A stretch of DNA of 64,000 bases from Zygnema cylindricum (GCA_037447655.1 JBBHKE010002155.1:1-64000); one strand, 5' to 3'. Positions 42,435-54,240 are shown, counted from the stretch's first letter. Program-made: numbers and translations. Notes: generated from the sequence alone by a model not told the origin.

Positions 42435-43779
42435 ATTGATGGCTGTCTTCCACCTGTTCCTTTATAGAGAAGTCATCGCCTCTCCATAAGTCTAACGTTC
42501 ATCTTCATGAGATAGTTTTGTTACCTTGTTATTAACCTATTTTTCTTGCAATCTTTTGCTAATTCTCCTTCCCCCTTCAAAATCCGAGGCCCGAATAGAT
42601 GGTTCTCGTGGATTCTTTTGAACAATCTCGACTTCTCCCCTATCCCTTGATTTTGAATCAATTTCCACCACGTCTTCCGCTTCGGGTAGAGTTGTCACTA
42701 TAGTTTTGGCAGCCGAGTCCTTTTCAGTCTGATTTGTACCTGCAAAAATGTCATCTTCTCTAAAATGTGGATAGTTAGGAATCTCAAAGTCATCGGAATT
42801 TTCTGACTCAAATCTGATTTTTATTGACTTTGTATATTTGATGGGATCCACACACTTTCCTTCATCCATAACTACTAGATGCTTTACTAAGATTATATCT
42901 TCCCTTTTTAGATCATAAACATTATATCCTCTAACATCCTCATCATATCCTAATAAGTATCCCGGTTTTTCTTGAGGATTTAGCTTCCAATTAGACCAAT
43001 CTGTATCTAGACTAAATACTTGACTGCCGAAAAACATTTAAGTGAGATATGTCTGGTTTCCGGCCTTTCCATCTCTCATAAGGTGTTTGATCTTTTATAG
43101 TTGAAGTAAGAACTCTATTATTGAGGTAATTAGCACAGTTCATTGCTTCTGCCTAAAACTTTTTTCCTATATTTTTATTTGATAACATACTTATAGCCTT
43201 ATCACTTAGTGTCCTATTTAATCGTTCAGCTACCCCATTCTGTTCGGAGTTTTCTAGAATTGTCTTTTGGTGGTAGACTCCTTCTTCCCTCAGAAAAATC
43301 CTCAAACTGGTTAGAAGTATACTCTCCACCATTGTCACTTTTTATTCTCTAAATTGGAGTTTCATAGAGTTATTCACTCCATGCTTTATATTGTCTAAAA
43401 CAATCCTGAGCTTCTAATTTTTTTTTCGAAAAATACAATCTGGAATACCAAGACCAATCATCAGTTATAGTCATCATAAATCTCTTCCCCCCCGGTGAGG
43501 GCACTTTAGCCGGTCCCCAAATATCTGTGTGTACTAAATCTATAATTTTTTCTCCTTTATAGGTGGCTCTTTTGGGAAAGGGTAATCTATGTGCTTTACC
43601 TTAAGCAAATCCACTACAATCACTTATTTTATCACTCTCACTGAACTGAATCCCTTCCACCACTCCCATATTTTTCATCTCTCTTAACTTATCTAGATTC
43701 ACATGCCCAAGCCTCTTATGCCACATCATAATATCATGAACACCAGCATAATAAAGTTTCTTCGTTTCTTTACTTAAAA
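42435..43779 (-). pseudogene. Copia-D integrase
   Basis: Zinc domain WHKRLGHVNLDKLREMKN and the CSG-GKAHRLPFPK region (43720-43570), core VHTDIWGPAKVPSPGGKRF, and SDNGGEYTSNQFEDF near 43320. NGVAERLNRTLSDKA (frame 43338-43153) holds the catalytic Glu. The C-terminal frame 43037-42537 has FGSQVFSLDTD and GYLLGYDEDVRGYNVYD, then an acidic linker. Several stops and a frameshift near 43290. Confidence 0.85.
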
Positions 43780-45248
43780 TCAGCCAAACATCCCATGACT
43801 ACCTTTCTCAGCAATGAAATAGACATCCTCCTCAAAACTAGCAGTAAAGACTTCTTCCTTAGTGCTAGTAAAAAAGCCTTTATCATCTAAAAAAAATGTA
43901 GAGATGAGGTTTGTGTTCAGCTCCGGAATAAACAATACATCGTAGAATGATACTATGGATGTCTTTCCTTCTACTAACACTTTCAAATCTACTGATCCTA
44001 CCAAAGTAGTGGTGACTATCCTCCCATCCGCGTACTCTATCTCTATAGTGGGAATCTTTCTTATTCTTATCTTAGTGAACAGGTGCCTATCCTTACACAT
44101 GTGCATGGAGGTACCTGAATCTTTAATCCAGCCTGCTTCACCTTTCAATCCACCGTAAGCACATTTATGCCTTCGTGGAATATCGACCTCGTTTTTCCCC
44201 TCCAACTCCTCATCCAAAAAGAGCTCATCGTCCTCGTCCTCGGATTTCACCTCATGTACCTGTGTGACAAGGGCCTTTTTCTTTCCTCTCGGGGTACCAC
44301 CGGTCTGCCCCTCCTTTAACCGAAGCTCGGTTAGCTTAGTGCACTCTGCCATATAGTGCCCCGGTTTCTTACAAAAATGACATAAACCTTTGGGAGCCCT
44401 TGGTTCGAACTCGTCAACCTGTTTTTTCTGCTCCCTACCCCCATAGTTTCCGACTGGTTTCCGGGAATCCTTGTTCCTCCAATCGGTCGCTGTTGCCAAG
44501 GCTTGGCCACTCTTTCCTCCCCTTCGGATCTCAATCGTATTCTCTCGAACGAGAATCATCCCTACCACTGAGTTCCATATCCACCTTGAGTCCGGCAAGT
44601 CCTGCACACGGTTGACTATGTTCTCGAACTCATCAGGTAACTTCATCAGTAAACAGTTAACCTTTTCTTTTTCACTAAAAACTTTTCCCGCACTCTCTAG
44701 CTCCATGAAGAGTGTAGCAAGCTCATTGCAAAAATCCAACATATTTCCCCCTTTGTATACATACTCCTTAACTTTCTGATCAGCCAACTGTTGTTGCTGA
44801 ATCGTACCACTTCGGTACATCTCTATGAGAGCCATCCAAAGATCGGATGCCCTCTCTACCTGCAAATGAGGACATGCAAGTCCTTGAGTGAGATGGCGTA
44901 GGATGAAGTGCTTTGCCGCCATATTGTTGAAGTCCCAGGTTTCAGTATCATTCTCCTCGTTCCTCGGAAAGGTGACATAAATGACGAGCTAGTTGTTATT
45001 GGTGTGGTCGTCTCCTTCTCCTTTCCTTTGTCCACCACCTCTCCTTTCTTTGCTTCCTCCATTGAAGGTGGATCATCTTTCTTGGTGAATCTTCTTCCTC
45101 CAAACCCTAAAGGGATTCTACGACTTGATGGACGCCCCAACCGTCCAGTCACTATCCCCCAAAACCTTTTTTCGCATAAAGCTCCTATCATCATACTTTC
45201 TCAGTATATGAAGCCAGTTCAATTAAAGATAGGTACCCTAGAGGGTTG
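43780..45248 (-). pseudogene. Copia-D gag and protease
   Basis: The start region overlaps the primer site near 45240 and is broken. The frame 45194-44856 covers the N-terminus; the frame 44922-43780 (380 codons) is the best gag-protease stretch. It has ASDLWMALIEMYRSGTIQQQ, LLMKLPDEFENIVNRVQDLP, the knuckle CHFCKKPGHYMAEC and the protease site KDSGTSMHMC, with Lys where relatives have Ile just before D-S-G. It ends after VYFIAEKGSHGMFG. Confidence 0.87.
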
Positions 45249-45258
45249 GCCCATAACG
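45244..45258 (-). other. Half-tRNA primer-binding site of Copia-D, diverged
   Basis: On the minus strand CGTTATGGGCCAACC matches GGTTATGGGCCCACC at 13 of 15 positions and directly follows the LTR end. Confidence 0.65.
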
Positions 45259-46328
45259 TGGAACTCTGAGACCTTTATAAGTCCTCAGAGTGAACAGCTT
45301 CTAAAAAGCCTCTAGGATAACTTTGACCTCTTTGTGTTTCAGCAAGAACAACTGTCACCCTGGCAAACAAAAACTTTGACCACTTTCATCCTTGTGAAGG
45401 CAAGACTCCCTTGAGTTTATAATAAAAAGAACCTCTGAATTTGCTCCTCTGAGCAGTAAGTTATGGAGGGTCAAATTTGACCTTTTGTACAGAAGCTCTC
45501 TGGGAGAGAGGGTCCTATCTCCTAATTTTTCTAAGTCCTATTTCTCTCACAGACTCTATCTACTAATGTACGGAGCAAATCATATTACACTTTCTTACTC
45601 AAAAGTACAGTTGCTGGTGTACTTTCTGTACGAACACTGTACGACATGGCCTAAATGTCGACAAGTGGTATATGCGGATTTGCTCCCTTAATCCTCGAAG
45701 ATGCCGCGATCCAATGTCATTCGGCCACGTGTCATCTGATGTCGCGATGACCAAAAACTGCCGAAATCCTCTTCCGCGATTTGGGCGTTTATTTCTGGCC
45801 TTTCGATTAAATTCACATTTAATTGTAGCCGTAATTAATTCATACGCGGTATTCGTTTCGCTTAAAAAATAATTGTGCGGTATTTATTTTTTATCCATAC
45901 TGTAATTTGTACTTTTACATTAATGGATATGTGTCTCCCCTAAACAGTTTCAGTTAAATGAATAATCCTACGTGTAAATGTTTAACTAATTATCAAACCC
46001 TATAGTATGTAACACTCTGTCTAGACTTAATTGGTAAGGCTACCGGCTTCCGGCAGCTTACTGTTCGACAGGTACCAGGGTCAAATCCTGGAGGCATCAC
46101 ATATTCTTTTAGTAAATAAACCCCTAATGGTAAAAAAAACAAATATTAATATCCCGTAAACCTCTGGAAAGCCTAGGTAGCCATGGCTCTAGCTTCCTCT
46201 CCAATTTCTCAGTGATTGCAACAAGTTTGAGAGTTGGAGAGAGAAGTTAGAGGTAGACTGCCTCAGCTTTTTTCTATATTTCTATTTAGACCTAGAAAAT
46301 ACTTTATAAATGACCATTAATTTCTACA
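45259..46328 (-). repeat. 5' LTR of Copia-D
   Basis: On the minus strand it starts TGTAGAAATTAATGG and ends CTCAGAGTTCCA. It matches the solo LTR at 55462-56530 throughout and the Copia-F LTR more weakly. It contains the palindrome-rich GTACAAAAGTACA-type segment, the GGTCAAATTTGACC block and the tRNA-like module. Confidence 0.88.
46021..46100 (+). other. Antisense tRNA-like module in Copia-D LTR
   Basis: The D-arm-like TTAATTGGTAAGGC is followed 36 bases later by CCAGG-GTCAAAT-CCTGG (46075-46091). The latter has the exact geometry of a tRNA T-arm (5-bp stem, 7-base loop) and a B-box-like sequence. The flanking ends do not pair as an acceptor stem. Confidence 0.6.
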
Positions 46329-47044
46329 TACCGTACCAAAAGTACTACTGCCAATGTACCTTTTGTTATGTCTATGTACGACAAAGCTATTAAGCGGGCG
46401 CGTGTCTGCTTTTCACTCGTTCGTACATTCCTCAAAATTCCTATGAACGAATGTCATCTCTCCAGGTGGCTTCAAGTCATGCAACGTTACAAAACGCCAA
46501 AGCGACCACTCCGAGATTTGGACGATGATGTGCGTTGTTGGATTCGTAGCGAGACACAATCTTAGGCGTTATAAATACTTGCGCAATATTTGTTTCGCTG
46601 TCAAAACAAAATGCATGGTATTCGTTTTGAAAAAAGTGTTGTACTTCTTACTTTCATAAAACTGTATCTATGCAAGCTGTATGCAGGTTTAGTTAAATGA
46701 ATTTGTTCTTCCTTATAGATATATATAATTATCACATACTATAGCATTTAGCATTGGTCCTAGTCTAATAGGATAAAGCTGACCGCTATCAGCCAACTTG
46801 ATGAACAGAAGGTACCGGGATCAGATCGCGGGTATGTCAGGTATATTTTTAGTAGCCTACTAAAAATAACTGTTTGTTGAACTAAGGCAGCCATGGATCA
46901 ACCACCCTCTTTATTCTTCAGTGACTACAACAAGTATGGGGGCTAGAGAGAGGAGGTGGAGGCAGGTTGTCCGTCTTTTTCCTTTTCTTTTATACTAACC
47001 TATTTAAACCTAGAAACTACTCTAAAAAACTATTATTTTCAACA
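46329..47044 (-). repeat. Fragment of a B-type copia LTR
   Basis: It matches the first two thirds (5' part) of the Copia-B LTR, from the LTR start at 47044 (TGTTGAAAATAATAG on the minus strand) to the equivalent of 40555. It is cut exactly where the Copia-D LTR begins. It contains its own tRNA-like module (46756-46840, hairpin 46815-46831). Confidence 0.82.
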
Positions 47045-47208
47045 ATACAAAGGAATGTACGACAATCTACCCTAAAAATCCCAAAACACCTATTTTAATT
47101 ACCGTAATCTATAAATAAAAATGTAAGACTACTATACGTAACTGTACTAAAAGTGTAGCGTAGCTATACTGAAATATACAGAAATGAACGAAAATGTACC
47201 CTACAAAC

Positions 47209-48050
47209 TAGTGTTGGGCATCGGGTAAATGTATATCGCGATAATCTCGATATGAAAACATTTCGAATATCGATCGACCAAGATCCTCGATATATTGTAC
47301 CGAGACCAACATAAATTATCGCGATATATATCGCAATATATAGTATTTTTTAAATTTAATATTTTTATTTTTTTATATAATATGTTATTTTAGCGAAAAA
47401 TTCAAATTGTCTAATATGCCACATACGCCGTGATTTTTGTTCCGTGACTTAAATGTAGACGCCGAAAAATGTAACCGACAAAAAAGTACTAATTTAGAAA
47501 TTGTAATGAGTAATTATATGGGGTATGGTTACACGAGGAGGTCTTTGTAATAGTACGGACTACATAATTTATGTATTACAGAGGCCTCGGGTACATAGCG
47601 TATCTTTTGTCAAAAAGTTTTACATACATGTTCTGATATGAGTGGTTTCCACGTAAGCTGACTACTAAATCTCAAAAATCATCGAATATCTAGTAACCGA
47701 CCTTTTTCGTCTCGAAAATCGTACCTGCGTATGACGAACGTGTACTTCACAAGTGTACCTCGTCAATGTACCTCAAAGATCTCCTTCACTCTGCTTACTT
47801 CAGGAAAAAACCGTATTTCTTTCCGGCAAAGATTTTACAGTCACTTTGTTCGAATTCAAGAGACTTTGAAAACCTGTGGGATTTGTTTTTTTTTTTTTTT
47901 AGCTTCGATATATTGACAATACGATATATATCAACGATATATCGCGATAATTTAAAATTCGATATATCGAAGCAATATATAGATTATCGCGTATCTGAAA
48001 TTCGATTTATATATCGAATATCAGCAAACGGTCCTCGATACCCAACACTA
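47209..48050. mobile_element. Non-autonomous hAT-like element, copy 2
   Basis: Ends TAGTGTTGGGCATCGG and CGATACCCAACACTA are inverted repeats. The 8-bp duplication CTACAAAC is perfect (47201-47208, 48051-48058). The 842-bp interior is rich in CGATATATCG palindromes near both ends and has no transposase. It belongs to the same family as 9686-10453. Confidence 0.9.
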
Positions 48051-48110
48051 CTACAAACCCTATAATATATAATCCTAAAAAGTACAGAAGCTAAAGATGA
48101 TGTACGTACA

Positions 48111-48999
48111 TGTTGAAAATAGGTAATTAGTAGTTCACTTCTCTAATTTATTTTCACTTTAAAGAGAGAGAGTGAGGATCAAAGACACGCCATGGCTGCC
48201 GCGATATTTAGAAAGGGGCAGTGTTAGAATTAGAGGATTTTTTACCAAAATACTGTATAGGTCCAAATTTAAACTTCGTTCTGCGAACCACTTTGTAGTA
48301 GTACGTCTTAACCACTAAGGTGTTATCGAAAAGATACACGTAATGGGTTTCAAAGATCTATAAACATTAACGTGACAACTAATTAACACCAGACTAACGA
48401 AAAGGAAAAAATTAGGCATGTACGCGAATCTGAACCGTGTAAAATATGTTTTGATCGGACGGTCCGCATTATAGCTGCCACGCGAAGTGAGCTTTTTGCG
48501 GCATACGGAGATAACGTCACGCGGTGCCACGTGGCACCACATTATTTGATACCGGAGAAGATGGGAGGAGGAACCATGGCTTCCGATTTGACAGGTGTCA
48601 CCTTGTAGACCTTCTTGAACAATGGACATACAATAAGTACATCACCCATTGTACCTTGTTGTACTATATAGTGTTCCTATTGGACTAGGGTTTAGTAGTA
48701 GGTATTCGTGAGTAGGCAAACCAAGACTTAGTGATATTTAGGGACCTCTCTCTAAGAGAGCTTGTAACTCTAAAGGTCATCTTTGACCAGCCATAACTTA
48801 CTGCTCAGGGGAGCAAATTCAGTGATTCATTTTGCGTTTGACTCCCAAGAGTCTTATTCTCACAAAGGTGAGGGTGGTCATACTATTTTTGTGCCTGGGC
48901 GGCGCTTATTCAGTGGGAAAGTGGAAGGGGCAAAATATTATCCTAGAGGCTTTACATAGGCTGCTCATTCTGTGGGACAATGGAGACCACATAATTTCA
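48111..48999 (+). repeat. 5' LTR of Copia-E
   Basis: It starts TGTTGAAAATAGG and ends CATAATTTCA, and is alignable with the Copia-C LTR along its full length. The antisense tRNA-like module at 48258-48328 is more eroded here (B-box region AAATTTAAACTT). Confidence 0.9.
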
Positions 49000-49014
49000 G
49001 GTTATGGGCCCACC
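49000..49014 (+). other. Half-tRNA primer-binding site of Copia-E
   Basis: GGTTATGGGCCCACC directly follows the LTR, identical to Copia-B and Copia-C. Confidence 0.8.
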
Positions 49015-49755
49015 CTCTAGGGTGCCCATATTTGATGGATTAGACTTTTTGTATCGGGATATGATGATGGAGGGAGAACTATTTGAGAAGCATCTAAGGG
49101 GCATAGTGTCTAGAAAAATTTGATGTCCACCTCCACCTGGGTTTGGAGGGACACGTTTTTCTGGAACCTCCGTCACTACAGTAGCCAAAATAGCTGCCAC
49201 CATCACCGAGGATGAAGATGAGGAAGGAGAGGAGATTGTCATGAAAGGAGAAAAGGGAGGAGTTGTAACACAAGTGACACCATTGTCGAAGGCGATACCA
49301 CCAACAGCACCACCAGCAATGTTGTTAAGGGTTTAGACTGACAGATCATAGTATGAAAAGTGGAACTACAACGACAAGGTTGCTAAGCTTTTAATTCTTA
49401 AAAGTGTAGCAAAGAGCATTGCCATTCCCCTTATGCATGTCAAATCTTCATCTCAGATTTGGATATCACTAGTTAACAAATATAAGTGTGGATTATTGCA
49501 GCAGCAACAGTTGGCAAAAATAAGATCGCAGCTTATAGTTATATGGGAGGAAGCATGAATAATCATTGCAATAATTTAGGAGCATTGTTTGGAGAGCTAG
49601 AGAATGTAGGTAACTCATGGTTTGAGAGACAAAGAGTGAATACATTAATGATGAAACTACATGAAGAGTATGACAATATAATTAACCGAATATAGTACAT
49701 AGGAGATAGCAATTGGAATTGGGATGACAAAGTGGGAATGATTTTAGGTAAAGAA
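49004..49755 (+). pseudogene. Copia-E gag, 5' part
   Basis: It begins MGPPSRVPIFDGLDFLY inside the primer site. Stops near 49123 and 49336 and a frameshift near 49515 break it. It then continues with the gag core (NNLGALFGELENVGNSWFER, LMMKLHEEYDNIIN) and stops at the Copia-F LTR. Confidence 0.8.
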
Positions 49756-50921
49756 TGTTGAAATTTAAGTATTTTATAGGTCTAGAGATTGTAAAATAAA
49801 TGCTAAAACAATGACAACTTGCCTCTAACTCTTCACTCAAGTCCCCACACTTGTCACATTCATTGAAGACTTGAGGAGGAGTTAGATCGATGGCTGCCTA
49901 GGCTGTCCAAAGAGGACAGGAAGGTAAATCTCGATAGAGTTATCTAATTTATTTGACGGTCCCGGGATATGATCCCGGTACCTATAGTCCGTCAAATTAG
50001 CCAGTAGTCTTAACCTATAAGTGTAGGATTAATGATAGGTTATATTAGGTTTGATAAATATTTATTATGTTACACATAGACTAGTTCATTTAATAGGATA
50101 TAGATACGTAATGCATAGATACAGTTTTTGTACGATTTTAATGTATTATTTGAAACGGATACCTTGCATTTGTTTCGAACACGAAACAAATACCCCGCAC
50201 GTATTTATGACGGCTACGATCAAAACTTGGTTTCAATCGGACGGTCGGAAAGGATGTCAAGATCGCGGAAGAAGATTTCGGTGGTTTGCGATCATCGCCA
50301 CATAGGATGACACGTGGCAAAATGACATTGGATCACGACATCTCTGGGGATTACGTGAACGAATCTGGAGATGACATGTGTCGACATTTTGGCTATGTCG
50401 TACGATAGTCGTACAGAAAGTACACCGATACCTGTAATTTTCTATACGACACAGTAATTTTATTGGTGCCGTACGTCAGTAGATAGAGTTTAAGAGAGAG
50501 ATAGGACTTAGAAAAATTTAGTAGGTAGAAGCCTCTCTCCGAGAGAGCTCCTGTACAAAAGGGTCATCTTTGACCATTCATATCTATCAATTTACTTGAC
50601 CATTTGCAGTGATTCTTTTTGCTGCAGACTCAAGATAGTCCACGCTACACATTGGTGTAGTCGGTCAGAGTTTTTCCTTGCCACGGTGGCTGCATTTATA
50701 AGGGAAAGTCAAAGTGGGTGAATGCGTCCAAAACTCATATTCTAACTTTGCATTATGTGGTGGAACTGAGCACACATAAAGTCTTATTTCATAGGGGTGA
50801 AACTTTAATGGGTATTTGATTGTCAAAGGGTGAGTCATTTGGGTTTATATCAACTTGGAGTCGGCACTATCTAGATAAGTTTCTTTTGGATCTGCGATTT
50901 CTGTGGGCAATGGAGCACACA
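49756..50921 (+). repeat. Copia-F LTR inside Copia-E
   Basis: It starts TGTTGAAATTTAAG and resembles the Copia-D and solo LTRs in order of parts: GATGGCTGCCTAGGC, the tRNA-like module, an ACACGTGGCA segment, GTACAGAAAGTACACC, TACAAAAGGGTCATC. It ends near CAATGGAGCACACA at 50921, followed directly by mid-gag sequence, so the gag start of this copy is deleted. Confidence 0.75.
49952..50024 (-). other. Antisense tRNA-like module in Copia-F LTR
   Basis: CCGGG-ATATGAT-CCCGG (49962-49978) is a perfect T-arm-like hairpin nested in the inverted repeat TTTGACGG/CCGTCAAA (49952-49959, 49989-49996). The D-arm-like CTTATAGGTTAAG lies at 50009-50021 on the minus strand. Confidence 0.55.
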
Positions 50922-51327
50922 TTGAATACATTAATGATGAAACTACCTGAAGAGTATGAGAATATCATTAACCCATTGTCGGACATAGGTGATAGCAATT
51001 GGAATTGGGATGACCCAATGGGATTGATTTTAGAGGAAGAAAGCACGGTAGAGCTTAGGAGAGGGAGTCTAAGTGTTCAAGCATTGTCTGCAAGAGCTGA
51101 TTGGCGGGAAGCTTGGTGAGGAGAGAGGGAAAGATCCCTATCGCATTTTTGGTGGAAGAGAACAAAGAGGTGGCAAATTTGATAGACAAGGGAGAGGAAC
51201 TTCTCGAGGTGGATTATGTCACTTTTGCAAGAAACCGGGACACTATATGACAAATTGTGTCTAACTTGCAGATCTTCAACTGAAAGATGGAAAAGAAACC
51301 TCAAAGGATGGAGGAAAGAAAAAGGAT
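50922..51327 (+). pseudogene. Copia-E/F gag, 3' part
   Basis: It starts in mid-gag, repeating 49637-49755, and continues (GDSNWNWDD, VELRRGSLSVQALSARADW). A one-base shift near 51110 precedes the zinc knuckle CHFCKKPGHYMTNC and a stop at 51262. Confidence 0.8.
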
Positions 51328-52857
51328 TTGTTGACTAAAGTTCTTGATGAGGAAGAGGACGAAGAAACCAAACAAGAAGCGGAGCTTGAGGAGCTTCTTC
51401 TTAATAAAAAAACCATTGAAAAGCATGTCGACATTCCACGGAGACAAAAGTGTACTTTTGCAGGTAAGAGGGATCCACTCGAGGATGGGTGGATCATAGA
51501 CTCAGGGGCTTCAATGCATATGTGCAAAGATAAGAGGTGGTTCACTAAACTGAGAAAGATCCCAACAGTTGAAATAGAGTACGGAGATGGTAGAGTAGAA
51601 ACCATAAGTCTTGTTGGAACTGTTGACTTAAAGGTTCAAGTTGATGGAAAGGCCTCAACTATAACACTCTCAGACGTTCTCTACATTCCACACCTTAGCA
51701 AAAATCTAGTCTCATCGGCTGTCCTAGATGAAAAGGAGTTTGAAACAGGAACTAGGAAAGGAATCTTCACATCAAACTTTGATAATGAGGTTTATTTCAT
51801 AGCTGAGAAGGGCAGTCAAGGGATGTTCAGAATTAGTCTTTGCAATGAAAAAAGTGTTCTCTACTCGTGTACAAGTGAGATGATGCTCTGGATTAAAAGG
51901 TTAGGGCATGTGCATCTAGATAGATTAAAGAAAATGAAGAAAATTGGAATAGTGGAGGGTATTACTTTTGAGGATGATGAGTCTTTTGATGATTGTAGTG
52001 GATGTGCCCAAGGGAAGATTCATAGACTTCCATTTCCAAAGGCAACAACATTTAGGAGGAAGAAAGTATTGGATTTAATTCACATTGATGTTTCGGGACC
52101 AGCTTGGTATGCTTGACATAGGGGGAAGAGATGGATGTTAACCATCACACATGATTGGTCTATATTAACGAAGGTATAATTTCTCAAACATAAGTCAGAG
52201 GTATTAAGATATTTCAAAGAGGTCAAAGTATAAAGTGGAAAACTACATGAAACCTCAATAAAAGAGATAAGAAGTGATAATGGGAAAGAATACACCTCAA
52301 GGGAATTTGAAGAATATCTTAAAGAATAAGGAATTCATCATGAGAAAACTGTTCCCTATAATCGGGAACACAATGGGGTAGCAAAAAGAGTGAATAAAAA
52401 TTTAGGAGATATGTCCAAAAGTATGTTAACTGATAAGAGGATAGGCTTGCAATTTTGGGCTGAGTCTATTAACTATGCTAATTTCATCAAAAATAGAGTC
52501 CTAAATTCAACAAATAAGGAGGAAGCTCCGTATGAGAGGTGGACAGGAAGAAAGCCTGATTTGTCTAGTTTGAGAGTGTTCGGAAGTCAAGTCTGCAGTT
52601 TGGATTCCGATAAGACTAAATGGAAGTTAGAGGGGAGAGGGAAGCCAGGATATCTAGTAGGATATGATGAGAGCACAAAAGGATACCGAGTGTATTACTT
52701 GAAAAAGAGAGATATACTTTTGGTAAAACACATAGTGGTGATGAATGAAGAAAAGTCTATTGATCCATTCAAATATAATAAGGAAGTCAAAATCAGATTT
52801 GAAACCGATCAGTTTTTTTACTTTGGCTTTGAAGAGAAGGCAGATGGAGAAAAATAA
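51328..52857 (+). pseudogene. Copia-E protease and integrase
   Basis: A 262-codon frame carries DIPRRQKC, the protease site GWIIDSGASMHMC, DVLYIPHLSKNLVS, the zinc domain (IKRLGHVHLDRLKKMKKIG, CSGCAQGKIHRLPFPK) and the first integrase Asp (LIHIDVSGP). It stops at 52114. After several stops the frame 52390-52857 carries the integrase end (MNKNLGDMSKSM, FGSQVCSLDSDK, GYLVGYDESTKGYRVYY). The first zinc His is lost (Ile in IKRLGH). Confidence 0.86.
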
Positions 52858-53181
52858 AAATTTGAAGATCTTCCAAAGGAGAAGGAGGAAAAGAAAACAT
52901 CCGAGGCAACGCCACAATACGAAGTGGAAACCGATGAGGAACTTGATGAGACACCAGAATTGGAAGATAGAAAAGTTGAAAATCTTCCTAAACAAAACCC
53001 AAGGATGCCTTTCATACCGACGTCCGATTTTGAAGGGGGAAGAAGAAGTAGTAAACGACTTCAAGAAAGATAAGCAAATAACCAACTCAAAAAAATGTCT
53101 CACCCAGATGAACCTCGGACAAACTAAGAGGCCATAAACACCTCAAAAAGTAGCCGGTGGATCATTCCTATAAATGAAGAA

Positions 53182-54240
53182 ATGGCCTCTATCATGGAAG
53201 TCAATACATCGGAGTTGGTAGATTGTCCACCGGACCGAAAAACGATCGAATGTAAGTGGGTTTTTAAACTTAAATTAAACCCAGATAATACCATTAAATG
53301 GTACAAAGCTAGGTTAGTTGCAATAGGGTATACTCGGAAAGAGGGGATAGACTACAAAGAAACCTTTGCACCTGTAGTTAGATTTCCTTCTGTTAGAATC
53401 CTTTTAAGTTTAGCCGCAGCAGAGGATATTGAAATACACCAGATCGATATTAAAACGGCCTTTTTGCACGGAGAGGTGGAAGAAGAAATTAACATTAGGC
53501 AACCGGAAGGATTCGTGGAAAGAAGGGAAGAAAGCAAGGTTTGCAAATTGATAAAATCACTCTATGGGCTTAAGCAAGCCCCGCAACGATGGAATATAAA
53601 ATTGGACGAATTTTTGACAGGTTTGGGGTATATCAGAATTAGTTCAGATCAGTCCATATATTTATTTGAGGATGAGAATGGAGTGATATATATTGCTATT
53701 TATGTGGATGATTTGTTGGTCTTAATCAAGTCCTTAGATAAGATTAACAAACTAAAATAGTATCTAAGAAGTTGTTTTGATATAAAAGATCTCCGTAAAG
53801 CGAAGTACATTTTGGGAATTTAAATGGAGAGAGATAGAGGGAATAGGATTATAAGACTCACACACAAACAAGCAATCGGGAATATGCCAGAAAAATTTCA
53901 GATAGAAAAAGCAAATGGATGTACTATTCCCATGGATTTGAAGAAAGTATTTGAGGGGAGTGAATAGAGAGGAATAGTGACTTTTAATGATGGGATAGAT
54001 GAGATAGAAAGAAAATTTATGGAAAATATCCATTATCGGCATTTTGTAGGTAGTTTAATCTACTTTATGAGCTGTATCCGTCCGGATAAATCCGCAGCTG
54101 TAGGTGTCCATAGTAGAAGTCTCAATGAACCAAGAAAGAGAGACTAGAAGGCTGCCAAAAGGGTGATGAGGTATGTGGTGGAGACAAGCGAAATGTGCTT
54201 GCATTTGGGAGGGGAGCACAATGACATCACCACCTAGAGT
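53182..54240 (+). pseudogene. Copia-E reverse transcriptase
   Basis: An open 192-codon stretch covers CKWVFKLKLNPDNTI, DYKETFAPVVRFPSVRILLS, IDIKTAFLHGEVEEEI and the catalytic box IYVDDLLVLI. A stop at 53758 follows, then LRSCF-type sequence with more stops. Reading frame is the same as the flanking parts. Confidence 0.86.

Larger units (their letters stand above)
41273..46328 (-). mobile_element. Copia-D: Ty1/copia element lacking its 3' end
   Basis: The minus strand carries a 5' LTR (46328-45259), a diverged half-tRNA primer site, gag, protease, integrase, reverse transcriptase and most of RNase H. It ends at 41273 in RNase H where the Copia-B LTR begins. Its LTR start lies within a B-type LTR fragment (46329-47044), so Copia-D inserted into an older LTR. 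No second LTR or target duplication can be seen. Confidence 0.85.

Noticed and set aside
46021-46100. Functional tRNA gene
   Set aside because: The T-arm hairpin is good, but the acceptor stem does not pair and the D and anticodon arms are irregular; it lies inside an LTR and recurs in related LTRs.
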